Part shown: positions 50,383 through 59,150 of the stretch, piece by piece
How the letters are laid out: each line of letters begins with the position of its first letter
Position numbering within the stretch: the stretch's first letter is position 1
Assembly: GCF_003946885.1 (NCBI RefSeq)
Contig: NZ_RWKQ01000002.1
Coordinates: 90,277-154,276, forward strand
Direction of reading: 5' to 3'
Source of the DNA: Specibacter cremeus
GTDB lineage: Bacteria > Actinomycetota > Actinomycetes > Actinomycetales > Micrococcaceae
Length of the DNA stretch: 64,000 bases
Position numbers and translations under genes: made by a program
Notes under the pieces: generated by a model
Told to the model about the DNA's origin: nothing
Databases searched by the model: none
What the model saw: the letters and a program-made list of their open reading frames with translations, nothing else

Positions 50383-50649
50383 TCAGTAGACTTGACTGCG
50401 GTGAGCGACGTGCAGCGCCAGTATGGTCAGTGTTTCGTCCATGATTTGTGCAAGTACCCGGTAGTCTCCGACTCGATAGCGCCACACGCCCGCGTGATTC
50501 GCGGTCAGGCCCTTGCCGCGGGTTCGTGGACTCTCGAGTAGTTGCACTTCTTCAAGGTAGGTCGCTATGCGACGTTGAACGGGTCGGTCGAGCTTTCTGA
50601 AATCCCGGTCAAATTGTTCGGTGGTCTCAACGTGCCACCGCGGCGTCAT
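50383..50649 (-). CDS. RelE/ParE-family toxin
   Basis: 88 residues, the size of RelE-type mRNA interferases. It has FDRDFRKLDRPVQRRIATYL, then the conserved block GVWRYRVGDYRVLAQI and the terminal LALHVAHRSQVY. The two Arg of WRYRVGDYR and the final HRxxVY fit catalytic RelE toxins rather than ParE. It overlaps the antitoxin stop by 4 bases (ATGA), as usual for antitoxin-first modules. It is the second toxin-antitoxin pair in this window after HigBA. Confidence 0.9.
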   Translation of the reverse strand: MTPRWHVETTEQFDRDFRKLDRPVQRRIATYLEEVQLLESPRTRGKGLTANHAGVWRYRVGDYRVLAQIMDETLTILALHVAHRSQVY

Positions 50650-50867
50650 TGGCCTGTCTCAGCCAGCAGGGCTGACAGCGGCCGGCTCTTCCGGCCGCCG
50701 GCTTCGAAGGTCGAGAGGGCTTCGTCTGCCGCGTACGCATCCTCAAGATCTTCCAGATGTTCGTGTAATGCGGCCCGAACGTAGAAGCTCTTCGAGCGTC
50801 CCGTCCGTTGGGCGAGGCGATCCAGACGGGCCTCCTCATCGGCCGTCAGACGGATGGAAATGGTCAT
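50646..50867 (-). CDS. ribbon-helix-helix antitoxin (RelB/CopG type)
   Basis: 73 residues. The N-terminal ribbon-helix-helix (TISIRLTADEEARLDRLAQR and TGRSKSFYVRAALHEHLEDL) binds DNA as a dimer. The C-terminal part should wrap the toxin. The ATG at 50867 has GAGG 7 bases upstream; a GTG one codon earlier is possible. A 10-bp palindrome ATGTATACAT lies 26 bases upstream and is a likely operator. The toxin gene follows with a 4-base overlap. Confidence 0.9.
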   Translation of the reverse strand: MTISIRLTADEEARLDRLAQRTGRSKSFYVRAALHEHLEDLEDAYAADEALSTFEAGGRKSRPLSALLAETGQ

Positions 50868-50893
50868 CACCGCACCTCATCACCCTGTAAGAC

Positions 50894-50903
50894 ATGTATA
50901 CAT
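50894..50903. promoter_or_regulatory. palindromic operator of the RelBE-type module
   Basis: ATGTATACAT is a perfect 10-bp palindrome in an AT-rich patch, 26 bases upstream of the antitoxin start. It overlaps plausible promoter sequence. Confidence 0.55.
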
Positions 50904-50933
50904 CCATGATAGTCCCTCGGCATGCTGTGCGCC

Positions 50934-52226
50934 CTACAACCGCCCCGCCGCCTTGAGCCGGATGTACGCGTCGGCAAGGTCCGGCGGCAGCTGGTGCGGC
51001 GTCGCATCGACCGCCTCGGCGCCCAACTGCCGCAGCACGGCGGCCAGTGCGGCCCGTTCGGCCAGCGCATGTTCGGCGGCGGCCGCGCGGTAGGTGAGTG
51101 TCGTCGTCGTCCGTTCCCTGCGCGTCGCGTCAAGGTGCGGGTCGCGGACCGAGGCGACCACCACCACGTGCCGGCGGACCAGCGCCTCGACGAGCGGGAC
51201 CAGCCCCTGCTCGGCCGCGCCCGTGTCCAGCGACGTCAGCAGCACCACGAGCGAGCGGTGCGGGGCGACGGCGCGGATGGCCCCGGGCAGCGCGGCGGCA
51301 TCCAGTTCGATCAGCTCGGGCTGCACGGGCGCCAGCGCCTGCACCAGCGACCCGAGCATGCTGCCGCGGCCCGTGGAGGCGACGCGGGCGCGCAGCCGCC
51401 GGTCGAACGCCAGCAGGTCCACCCGGTCGCCGCCGCGCTCGGCCAGCACGGCCAGCAGCAGCGCCGCCTCGATGCCCGTGTCCAGGCGCGGCTCGTCGCC
51501 GATCCGGGCCGCCGACGTGCGCGAGGTGTCCAGCACGATCACCACCCGCCGGTCGCGTTCGGGCCGCCACGTGCGCACCACGACGTCGCGCCGGCGCGCC
51601 GTGGCGCGCCAGTCGATGGAGCGGACGTCGTCGCCGCGCACGTAGTCGCGCAGCGAGTCGAACTCCGTGCCGGCGCCGCGGATCTGCACGGCCGCCCTGC
51701 CGTCCAGCTCGCGCAGCCGGCGCAGCTTCGAGGGCAGGTGCCGCTTCGCATGGAACGGCGGCAGCACGCGCAGCAGGCCCGGCGCGGCGATCGTGTGCTG
51801 CCGGGCAGCCAGCCCCAGCGGACCCAGCGAGCGGACGGTCACGTGGGAGGATGCCAGGTCGCCGCGGCGCACCGGCCGCAGGGACACGCTCATGGCGGCG
51901 CGCTCCCCGGCCCGGACGTGCAGGGTCTGGAGCGGGTCGAGCGCCCCGGCCGAGGGCTGCCACCCGTCCCGGACCAGACCCCGCAGCGTCCGCGGCGATT
52001 CGTTGGCCACGTGCAGCACGGCGGTGACCGGTTCGCCCAGCCGCACCGAGCCGGGCAGCGTGCGGCGCAACGCCACCCGCCGCGGCGACGCGGCCAGCAC
52101 CAGGTCGGCGCCGGCCAGCAGCACCAGCACGGCCGCCACGAGCAGCACGGTCGATCCCCGGGGCGCGGCGATGATCGGCACCACGCCGAGCAGCACCAGC
52201 AGGAAGAAGCGTCCGGTCACCGCCAT
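50934..52226 (-). CDS. DUF58 domain-containing protein
   Basis: 430 residues. Two N-terminal membrane segments (FFLLVLLGVVPIIAAP and VLLVAAVLVLLAGADLVL) precede a beta-rich region and the DUF58 block GTEFDSLRDYVRGDDVRSID, WRATARRRDVVVRTW. A von Willebrand A-like part follows, with VVIVLDTSRTS. DUF58 proteins pair with MoxR ATPases, which are thought to remodel or insert metal in their VWA partner. It follows the moxR gene by 3 bases in the same operon. The client is unknown. Confidence 0.9.
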   Translation of the reverse strand: MAVTGRFFLLVLLGVVPIIAAPRGSTVLLVAAVLVLLAGADLVLAASPRRVALRRTLPGSVRLGEPVTAVLHVANESPRTLRGLVRDGWQPSAGALDPLQTLHVRAGERAAMSVSLRPVRRGDLASSHVTVRSLGPLGLAARQHTIAAPGLLRVLPPFHAKRHLPSKLRRLRELDGRAAVQIRGAGTEFDSLRDYVRGDDVRSIDWRATARRRDVVVRTWRPERDRRVVIVLDTSRTSAARIGDEPRLDTGIEAALLLAVLAERGGDRVDLLAFDRRLRARVASTGRGSMLGSLVQALAPVQPELIELDAAALPGAIRAVAPHRSLVVLLTSLDTGAAEQGLVPLVEALVRRHVVVVASVRDPHLDATRRERTTTTLTYRAAAAEHALAERAALAAVLRQLGAEAVDATPHQLPPDLADAYIRLKAAGRL

Positions 52227-52229
52227 GGG

Positions 52230-53228
52230 TCAGCGCGGCACCGGCACCGTGGCCAGGATGGACGCCAACACGCCGTCCACGGCCACGCCGTCCATCTCCG
52301 CCTCCGGCCCCAACGCCACACGGTGCCGCAGCGCCGGCAGCGCGAGCGCCTTCACGTCGTCGGGGGTCACGTAGGCGCGGCCGGACAGCCACGCGAACGC
52401 GCGCGCCGTCTTCAACAGCGCGGTGGCCCCGCGCGGGGACACGCCGAGCTGGAACGACGGCGCCGCCCGGGTCGCGCGCGCGACGTCGACGATGTAGGCC
52501 AGGACCTCCGGCGCCACCTCGACCCGGGCCACCGCGGCCTGCGCGGCCGCGAGCTCCGCGGCCCCGGCGACGGGCCGCACACCGGCGGCGCGCAGGTCCT
52601 GCGGGTCGAAGCCCAGCGCGTGCCGGCGGATCACCTCGATCTCGGCGTCCCGCTCGGGCAGAGGCATGGAAAGTTTCAGCAGGAACCGGTCCAGTTGCGC
52701 CTCCGGCAGCGGATACGTGCCCTCATACTCCACCGGGTTCTGCGTGGCCGCGACCAGGAACGGCGCCGGCAGCCGGCGGGACACGCCATCCACCGAGACC
52801 TGGTGTTCCTCCATGGCCTCCAGCAGCGACGCCTGCGTCTTCGGCGGAGTCCGGTTGATCTCGTCCGCCAGCAGGATGTTCGTGAACACGGGGCCCGCAC
52901 GGAAGGTGAACCCGGAGGTGTGTGCGTCGTACACCAGCGAACCGGTCACGTCGCCGGGCATCAGGTCCGGGGTGAACTGCACCCGCTTCGTGTCCAGGCC
53001 GAGCGACGCCGACAACGCCCGCGCCAGCAGCGTCTTGGCCACGCCGGGCACGCCCTCGAGCAGCACGTGCCCGCCGCACAACAGGGCGATGAGCAGGCCC
53101 GTCACGGTCGCGTCCTGCCCCACCACGGCCTTGGCCACCTCGTCGCGGACCCGCAGCAGGGCGGTGGCGGCGTCCGCCGTGGCGACGGAAACCGGCGCCG
53201 CGGGTGGCACGGGGTGCTGTTCGGTCAT
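52230..53228 (-). CDS. MoxR family AAA+ ATPase
   Basis: 332 residues. Walker A is GVPGVAKT (59-66), Walker B ILLADEINRTPPKTQASLLE, sensor 1 FLVAATQNPVEYEGTYPLPE and the arginine-finger/sensor 2 region LGVSPRGATALLK. It works as a hexameric chaperone for VWA-type partners such as the DUF58 protein encoded next. The ATG 53228 overlaps the preceding stop (ATGA). Longer upstream readings lie in the DUF4350 gene and are not used. Confidence 0.93.
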   Translation of the reverse strand: MTEQHPVPPAAPVSVATADAATALLRVRDEVAKAVVGQDATVTGLLIALLCGGHVLLEGVPGVAKTLLARALSASLGLDTKRVQFTPDLMPGDVTGSLVYDAHTSGFTFRAGPVFTNILLADEINRTPPKTQASLLEAMEEHQVSVDGVSRRLPAPFLVAATQNPVEYEGTYPLPEAQLDRFLLKLSMPLPERDAEIEVIRRHALGFDPQDLRAAGVRPVAGAAELAAAQAAVARVEVAPEVLAYIVDVARATRAAPSFQLGVSPRGATALLKTARAFAWLSGRAYVTPDDVKALALPALRHRVALGPEAEMDGVAVDGVLASILATVPVPR

Positions 53229-54448
53229 CGGGTCACGACTTCTTCCTCTAGTGCGTCCAATTCCTGGGCCAGTGCGAGCAGTTCCTTCTCGGTGCGCGGC
53301 ACGGCCGTCACGAGCAACTCGACCAGTCTTGCATGCGGCACCGTGCCGTGCCCTGCCAAAGACGCCGCCACCGCCGTCGCGACGGCGCCGGCATCCGCAC
53401 CCGAACCCAGCCGCAGGTACCGGGCCAGCCGCCCGCGCGTGGCGGTTTGCAGCGTTCGGCCCGCCAGCCCCACGGCCTTCGCATCCTGGTAGAGCCGGGC
53501 CCGCCCGGTCACCGTCTCGGACGCCGCCACGATCACCGGCAGCGGCTCCTCGACGAGTGGCCCGAGCCGCCGCCCCCGCCACAGCATGCCCACCAGCGCC
53601 GCGCCCATCAGCCACAGCGCCGCGGGCAGGATCCACCCGGGTGTGAGCGCCGCCAGATCGGGTTTTTGGTCGCTCGCCGGGATGTCCGCCGGCGACGCGA
53701 TGTACCACAGCAGGTTCGGCGTGCCGCCCAGCAGCCGGAACGCCAGCGCCGCGTTGCCCGCCACGTCAAGGTGCCCATTGTCGACGACGGCGGCCGCACC
53801 CAATACCGTGACCCGGCCTCCGCCGGTGCTCGCCATGACCCCGGAAAAACACGTCACGGGGCCGTGATAGACGAGCGCCGATGCCGCATTCGCCGCGCCG
53901 CCGGGTGCCGCGGCCGGCGAGATGCCGCCGGCCGCCACGGCATCCGCGTTCGCGCAGCCGGCGGGCAGGGTCCCCGGTGAGCCGGCCGTGGCCGGCAGGA
54001 CGCCGCCGGAGCCGAACCGCGAGTCCAGCCGCCGCACGGCCAGCGGGCCGGGCTCGATCGCCACGATCCTGGCGCCCGCTCGACGGGCGGCATCGCCCAG
54101 CGCCGTGACCTGGTCGCCGGCCAGCAGATGCAGCGGGTCATAGAACAGGACCGTGCTGCTGCCGTGCGGGGCATCCTCCAGGGCGCGGACCGTGGCGGTG
54201 AGCGAATCGGCCGGGATCACCCGCACGCCCTGGTTCGCCAGGACCGTCGCGGCGGCCTGGCCGCCCGCCGGGGCCGGGTTGTCGGCGGCCAGCGGCCTGC
54301 CGCTGCGCGTGCCGGCGACGGAGAGCACGTAGCCGCCCACCGCGACCGCCAGCGAGACGGCCACGACGATGATCCAGAACCGGTGCCGGCGCCAGCCCCG
54401 GCGCAGGCGCTCGGGTGCGGCGACCGCCTCCGTGCGGAACGTGGTCAT
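53225..54448 (-). CDS. DUF4350 domain-containing membrane protein
   Basis: 407 residues. One N-terminal helix (FWIIVVAVSLAVAVGGYVLS) is followed by an extracytoplasmic DUF4350 domain with a class-I glutamine-amidotransferase-like fold (TVLFYDPLHLLAGDQVTALG, ARIVAIEPGPLAVRRL). A second helix (ILPAALWLMGAALVGMLW) leads to a cytoplasmic helical C terminus. The family occurs with MoxR and DUF58 in actinobacteria; its function is unknown. It overlaps both neighbours by 4 bases. Confidence 0.88.
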   Translation of the reverse strand: MTTFRTEAVAAPERLRRGWRRHRFWIIVVAVSLAVAVGGYVLSVAGTRSGRPLAADNPAPAGGQAAATVLANQGVRVIPADSLTATVRALEDAPHGSSTVLFYDPLHLLAGDQVTALGDAARRAGARIVAIEPGPLAVRRLDSRFGSGGVLPATAGSPGTLPAGCANADAVAAGGISPAAAPGGAANAASALVYHGPVTCFSGVMASTGGGRVTVLGAAAVVDNGHLDVAGNAALAFRLLGGTPNLLWYIASPADIPASDQKPDLAALTPGWILPAALWLMGAALVGMLWRGRRLGPLVEEPLPVIVAASETVTGRARLYQDAKAVGLAGRTLQTATRGRLARYLRLGSGADAGAVATAVAASLAGHGTVPHARLVELLVTAVPRTEKELLALAQELDALEEEVVTR

Positions 54449-55161
54449 GGCCGGACGCCCCCGGATGCCACGGGCGCTCCCGGATCGGACGGGTCGGCCA
54501 GGTTGGACGGATCAGACGGGTCGGCCAGGGGTGGCGCGGGGCGGGCCGCGGCCAGCGCCGCGTCGAGGCCGGCGAGCGTCGTCCATTCGGCCGGCGACGG
54601 GGTGCCGTGTCCATACCGGACCGCGTTGAACAGCCCGGCCGCGGCGGCCAGCGGGTGCCGGTGGTCCGGGAAGACGCCGGCCAGCGCGGCGGCGACCTCG
54701 TCCGCCGTGCGGCCGGGCGCCGGTGCCAGCAGGTCGCGTTCCTCCGCCCGGCGCACCATGGCACGGAACAGCTCGGCGACCGCCGTGGCCAGGTCGCCGG
54801 CGGCCTCGGCCGTCCGGGCCGCGGCCCGGTGGGCGTCGGCGGAAAGGACCGTCCCGCCGTCGAACACCGTGCTGCCGGCCATGGCGCGGCGGCGCTCCAG
54901 GCGCGGCCGGACCACCACGATCGCGGCGGTGACCAGCACGACGACGAGGCCCAGCAGGAGCCAGAGGGCCGGGCTGGCGGCCAGGTGGGCCAGCCCGGAC
55001 AGGAAGTCATCGAGGGTGCGGACAATCCAGTCCCAGACCAATTGCGCCACCCCGGGCTTCGCGTCCTGGTAGACCCGCCGGGACAATTCCTGCACGGCCC
55101 AGCGCCGGGCGGTGCCGGCGTCGGGCGTCACCGGAACCGCGGCCGGCCACGGCAGCATCAT
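54445..55161 (-). CDS. DUF4129 domain-containing membrane protein
   Basis: 238 residues. A membrane helix (ALWLLLGLVVVLVTAAIVVV) precedes the DUF4129 domain, a C-terminal helical region often found at the end of transglutaminase-like membrane proteins (LATAVAELFRAMVRRAEERD, GRTADEVAAALAGVFP). A Pro/Asp/Ser-rich tail with repeated DPSDPSNLADPSDP ends it. It is the second gene of the cluster, 23 bases after the membrane protein upstream. It overlaps the DUF4350 gene by 4 bases. The function is unknown. Confidence 0.85.
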   Translation of the reverse strand: MMLPWPAAVPVTPDAGTARRWAVQELSRRVYQDAKPGVAQLVWDWIVRTLDDFLSGLAHLAASPALWLLLGLVVVLVTAAIVVVRPRLERRRAMAGSTVFDGGTVLSADAHRAAARTAEAAGDLATAVAELFRAMVRRAEERDLLAPAPGRTADEVAAALAGVFPDHRHPLAAAAGLFNAVRYGHGTPSPAEWTTLAGLDAALAAARPAPPLADPSDPSNLADPSDPGAPVASGGVRP

Positions 55162-55184
55162 CCTGGGACACTCATGCGGTCGGG

Positions 55185-56489
55185 TTACGACCGGTAGGGG
55201 TTGGCGTGGCCGCCGGCCGGCGGCGGTGCCGGCGGCATGGCACCCGGTGGGACACCTTGAACGCCGGGGATGCCGCCGTCGTCGACCGGGTTCTCCGCGG
55301 CGCGCAACAGGACGACGTCGAAGCCCTCCCGGCGCATGCGCAGGTCAACGTACAACAGCGCCATGACACCGGTCTGGAACGCCAGCGTCACGGCGCCGAC
55401 CAGGCTGGAGACCAGCATGGAAATGACCTGCGCGACGACCACCTGCGTCACCAGCTGCCCGGGCGTCGGGTTCGGGTTGGCCATGGTGGAGCCCAGTGAC
55501 ACGACGAATGAGACCGGGGTGGTGATGATCCCGCCGATGACGGCCGTGATCACCCCCGCCAGCAGCACGATCCCGAACGTGCGCCACCAGTGCCCGGCGG
55601 TCAGCGACCAGGACCGCTTGACGGCCGCGCCAAGGCCCAGGTTCTCCGCCACGATCGCGGCGGGAGCGAACAGCAGCTTGATGCCGACCCACACGAGGAG
55701 CGGCGCGGCGGCCAGGACCAGCATGACGCTCACGCCCACGCCGACGCCGCCCGACGTCGAGATGAGCAGGACCGCAAGCCCGCCGAGGATCGCGAAGGCC
55801 GCCACGCCCGCGGCCAGATAGACGACGGCGAGCAGCACCAGGGTGCCCAGGCGGGGGCGGGCCAGCTTCCACATGTCGGCGAACGTGGTGTGCCGGTTCA
55901 GGACGGCCCGCATGACCGGGATGACCAAGACTCCCTCGAGCACCAGCTGGGCCACGGAGATCACGGCGCCGGCGACCAGTGTGCCGGCCCCGGCGGTCAC
56001 GAGCCAGCCGCCGAGCTGCGAATCGGTCGGCACGGACTCGCTGTCCAGCCACGACATGACCTCGCCGTTGCCCAGGAGCACGAACAGGGTCACGCCCATC
56101 AGCGCCGCGGACAGCGCCTGGACGATGAGCGCCGAGCCGAACATCGCCTTGCCGTTGCGGCGGGCCGCCTGGAACGCGCCGTCGAGCACCTCGCCCAAGC
56201 CCAGCGGGCGCAACGGGATGACGCCGGGCTTCGGCGGGGCCACATACCCCCCGTAGGGGTACTGCGGCGGGCCCCACTGCGGGGCGCCCGGGTACGGGCC
56301 GGGTGCCGGGGCGTACTGGCCCCAGCGCGGCTGCGGGGGCTGTGCCGGCGCCTGGCCCCAGGCGGGTGGCTGGCCCCACGCCGGCGGCTGGCCCTGGCCC
56401 CAGGCGGGCGGGCCGGAACCCGCCGGGCCGGAATCCGCCGCGCCGGAACCTTGCGGGTCCGGTGCCTGCGGCTGCTGTTCCTGCGCCAT
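55185..56489 (-). CDS. multi-pass membrane protein (glycerophosphodiesterase membrane-domain-like)
   Basis: 434 residues. The first about 100 residues are Pro/Gln/Gly/Trp-rich with PPAWGQ repeats. About six membrane helices follow, with the conserved loop IPLRPLGLGEVLDGAFQAAR, FADMWKLARPRLGTL and AAVKRSWSLTAGHWWRTFGI. It resembles the membrane part of glycerophosphoryl diester phosphodiesterases but has no catalytic domain. The ATG 56489 has GGGGAG 4 bases upstream. It is the first gene of the minus-strand cluster, divergent from mtrA. Its role is unknown; a cell-envelope function fits the neighbours. Confidence 0.85.
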   Translation of the reverse strand: MAQEQQPQAPDPQGSGAADSGPAGSGPPAWGQGQPPAWGQPPAWGQAPAQPPQPRWGQYAPAPGPYPGAPQWGPPQYPYGGYVAPPKPGVIPLRPLGLGEVLDGAFQAARRNGKAMFGSALIVQALSAALMGVTLFVLLGNGEVMSWLDSESVPTDSQLGGWLVTAGAGTLVAGAVISVAQLVLEGVLVIPVMRAVLNRHTTFADMWKLARPRLGTLVLLAVVYLAAGVAAFAILGGLAVLLISTSGGVGVGVSVMLVLAAAPLLVWVGIKLLFAPAAIVAENLGLGAAVKRSWSLTAGHWWRTFGIVLLAGVITAVIGGIITTPVSFVVSLGSTMANPNPTPGQLVTQVVVAQVISMLVSSLVGAVTLAFQTGVMALLYVDLRMRREGFDVVLLRAAENPVDDGGIPGVQGVPPGAMPPAPPPAGGHANPYRS

Positions 56490-56662
56490 GGTGCTCCCCA
56501 ATGTCGTGATGTTGCTGTGACTCGTTGGTACAAATCTATATGGAAACAACGATCGGCGGCGGCGATTCGTGCGGGTCCGGATCGTTCCGCACGATTCGCC
56601 CGCCCGGGTGCCACGGGAGCGTCCAACGGGACTTTGGCTCCCGGATAGGCAAATATAGAGGT

Positions 56663-57337
56663 ATGAAGGCACGCATCCTGGTAGTGGACGACGATGAGGC
56701 ATTGGCCGAGATGATCGGCATCGTGCTGCGCAACGACGGCTTCGACCCGGTATTCTGCAACGACGGCGGCCAGGCGCTCGAGGTTTTCCGCGCCAGCGCC
56801 CCCGACCTCGTCCTGCTGGACCTGATGCTGCCTGGGTTGGACGGCATCGAGGTGTGCCGGCTGATTCGCGCCGAATCGGATGTCCCCGTCGTCATGCTGA
56901 CGGCCAAGTCGGACACCTCGGACGTGGTGCGCGGACTGGAATCCGGTGCCGACGACTATGTGGCCAAGCCGTTCAAGCCGGCCGAGCTCGTGGCCCGCGT
57001 CCGCGCCCGGCTGCGCCCGGGCGACGTGAAGGCGCCCGAGATGCTGACGGTCGGCGAGGTGTCCATCGACGTGGCCGGGCACGCGGTGCGGCGCGCGGGG
57101 GAGCGCATCTCGCTGACCCCGCTGGAATTCGACCTGCTCGTGGCGCTGGCCCGCAAGCCGTGGCAGGTGTTCTCACGCGAGCTGCTGCTCGAACAGGTCT
57201 GGGGGTACCGGCACGCGGCGGACACCCGCCTGGTCAACGTGCACGTGCAGCGGCTGCGGTCCAAGATCGAAAGGGACCCGGAAGCCCCGGAAGTGGTGTT
57301 GACGGTTCGTGGCGTGGGATACAAGGCCGGGCAGTAA
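56663..57337 (+). CDS. mtrA: DNA-binding response regulator MtrA
   Basis: 224 residues of the OmpR family. The receiver domain has the phosphorylation site Asp53 (LVLLDLMLPGLDG), acidic pocket VVDDDE (8-13) and Lys in YVAKPFKPAEL. The C-terminal winged helix spans about 130-224 (ISLTPLEFDLLVALARKPWQ, LEQVWGYRHAADTRLVNVHV). MtrA coordinates cell wall metabolism and division in actinobacteria. It is followed by mtrB (29-base overlap) and lpqB, the conserved order. No clear ribosome site is seen at the ATG 56663. Confidence 0.97.
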   Translation: MKARILVVDDDEALAEMIGIVLRNDGFDPVFCNDGGQALEVFRASAPDLVLLDLMLPGLDGIEVCRLIRAESDVPVVMLTAKSDTSDVVRGLESGADDYVAKPFKPAELVARVRARLRPGDVKAPEMLTVGEVSIDVAGHAVRRAGERISLTPLEFDLLVALARKPWQVFSRELLLEQVWGYRHAADTRLVNVHVQRLRSKIERDPEAPEVVLTVRGVGYKAGQ

Positions 57338-59150
57338 GCTGTCCTGGGCATACGTGCGGGACCGGCTGCGGGTGCTGGGCCGGTGGCTTTGGCGCGCCGC
57401 GCGACGCGTCACGGCGTTCGTTTCGCACCGGTGGCGGACGTCGCTGCAGTTCCGCACCGTCGCCGTCACGCTTGTCATCGCGTTCATCGCGGTGGGCGGC
57501 GTGGGCGGCTACCTGTCCACGCAGATCGCCAACGGGCTGTTCCAGGAGCGGCTGGCCCAGGCCAAGCAGGAATCCACGCGGGGCGCCACCCAGGTGCAGG
57601 AGAGCTTCTCCAATGCCCAGCCCAGCAATTTGGCCGGCGCGTCCACGTACGTGCGCGACACGCTGAAGCTGCTCGAGGTCGGCGCGGACGACAACCGCAA
57701 ATACCTGATGGTGAAGATCCCGGGGCAGAAGAAGACGCTGGCCGTGACCTCGTCGGATTCCGGCGGTGTGACGACGGCGATCATCCCCGACACGCTGCGC
57801 GAATCCGTGCAGAAGGACCCCAACTCCCAGTACTGGCAGTCGATCGCGTTGCCGACCGGCCAGACCGGCACCCACCCGGCCGTGGTGATCGGCAGCCAGG
57901 TCTCGCTGCTGGGCACCAACTACGAGCTGTACCTGATCTACGACCTGAATTCGGCCCAGCTGACGCTGAACTACATCCAGTCGGTGCTGTGGCTGGCCGG
58001 CGGCGTGCTGCTCGTGCTGATCGGCGGCATCGCCTGGTACGTGACGCGCACCGTGGTGCTGCCCGTCAGCCAGGCGGCGGCCGTGTCGGAGAAACTGGCC
58101 GCCGGTCATCTGGAGGAACGCCTGCCCGTCGTCGGAGAGGATGAGATGGCGCGCCTGGCAACGTCGTTCAACAAGATGGCCACGTCGCTCCAGGACCAGA
58201 TCACCGCGCTCGGCATGCTCTCGGAGATGCAGCAGCGTTTTGTCTCCGACGTCTCCCACGAGCTGCGCACACCGCTGACCACCGTGCGCATGGCCGCCGA
58301 GGTGTTGTACGACGCCCGGGAGGACTTCGACCCGATCAACCGCCGCTCGGCGGAACTGCTCTACCACCAGGTGGAGAGGTTCCAGTCGCTGTTGGCGGAC
58401 CTGCTGGAAATCTCCCGGTTCGACGCCGGCGCCGCCGTCCTGGACGTCGAGTCGGTCGACATCTTCTCCATCATCCACACCGTCCTCGACGGGGCCATCC
58501 CGGTCGCCGAACAGAGCGGCTCCACGCTGTCCGTCGTGACCCGGCTGCGCGATCATCACTGCGTCGTCGAGGCCGATCCGCGCCGCATTGACCGGATCCT
58601 GCGCAACCTGACGCTCAACGCCGTCGAGCATGGCGAGGGCAAGCCCGTGAAGGTGTTTGTCTCCGCGGACGAACAGGCCGTCGCCGTCGCCGTGCGCGAC
58701 TACGGCATCGGCATGTCCCCGGACGCCGTGAACCGTGTATTCGACCGGTTCTGGCGGGCCGACCCGGCCCGTGCCCGCACCACGGGCGGTAGCGGGCTGG
58801 GCCTGTCCATCGCCATGGAGGACACCCGGCTGCACGGCGGCTGGCTGGAGGCCTGGGGCAGCCCGGGGGAGGGCGCCTGCTTCCGGCTCACACTGCCGCT
58901 GAGGCGCGGCGGCGAATTCACCCACTCGCCCGTGCCGCTGCCACCGGACGGCGGCGGCTCGAGTGTGACCGCCCGCGCCCTGACCACCGGGCCCGTGACG
59001 ACGGCGACGGGTTCCCTCGGCGTGGTCGGCGCGCTGGGCTCCCTCACGGCGCCCATGCCGATCATCACTCCGGCAGCGAAGCCCGGAGACCCCGGAGACA
59101 TAGCCGAGCCGGGATCCACCGAGCACTCGTCAAGGGCGGAACTCGGATGA
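57309..59150 (+). CDS. mtrB: sensor histidine kinase MtrB
   Basis: 613 residues. Two membrane helices (about 50-72 and 223-245) flank an extracytoplasmic sensor. A HAMP domain follows, then HisKA with the phospho-acceptor His317 (FVSDVSHELRTPLTTVRMAA) and an ATPase domain (NLTLNAVEHGEGKPV, GIGMSPDAVNRVFDRFWRAD, GGSGLGLSIAMED). A C-terminal tail of about 70 residues is low-complexity. The GTG start at 57309 lies inside mtrA; a GTG at 57354 is possible. It phosphorylates MtrA and is linked to LpqB. The stop overlaps lpqB (ATGA). Confidence 0.95.
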   Translation: MAWDTRPGSKLSWAYVRDRLRVLGRWLWRAARRVTAFVSHRWRTSLQFRTVAVTLVIAFIAVGGVGGYLSTQIANGLFQERLAQAKQESTRGATQVQESFSNAQPSNLAGASTYVRDTLKLLEVGADDNRKYLMVKIPGQKKTLAVTSSDSGGVTTAIIPDTLRESVQKDPNSQYWQSIALPTGQTGTHPAVVIGSQVSLLGTNYELYLIYDLNSAQLTLNYIQSVLWLAGGVLLVLIGGIAWYVTRTVVLPVSQAAAVSEKLAAGHLEERLPVVGEDEMARLATSFNKMATSLQDQITALGMLSEMQQRFVSDVSHELRTPLTTVRMAAEVLYDAREDFDPINRRSAELLYHQVERFQSLLADLLEISRFDAGAAVLDVESVDIFSIIHTVLDGAIPVAEQSGSTLSVVTRLRDHHCVVEADPRRIDRILRNLTLNAVEHGEGKPVKVFVSADEQAVAVAVRDYGIGMSPDAVNRVFDRFWRADPARARTTGGSGLGLSIAMEDTRLHGGWLEAWGSPGEGACFRLTLPLRRGGEFTHSPVPLPPDGGGSSVTARALTTGPVTTATGSLGVVGALGSLTAPMPIITPAAKPGDPGDIAEPGSTEHSSRAELG

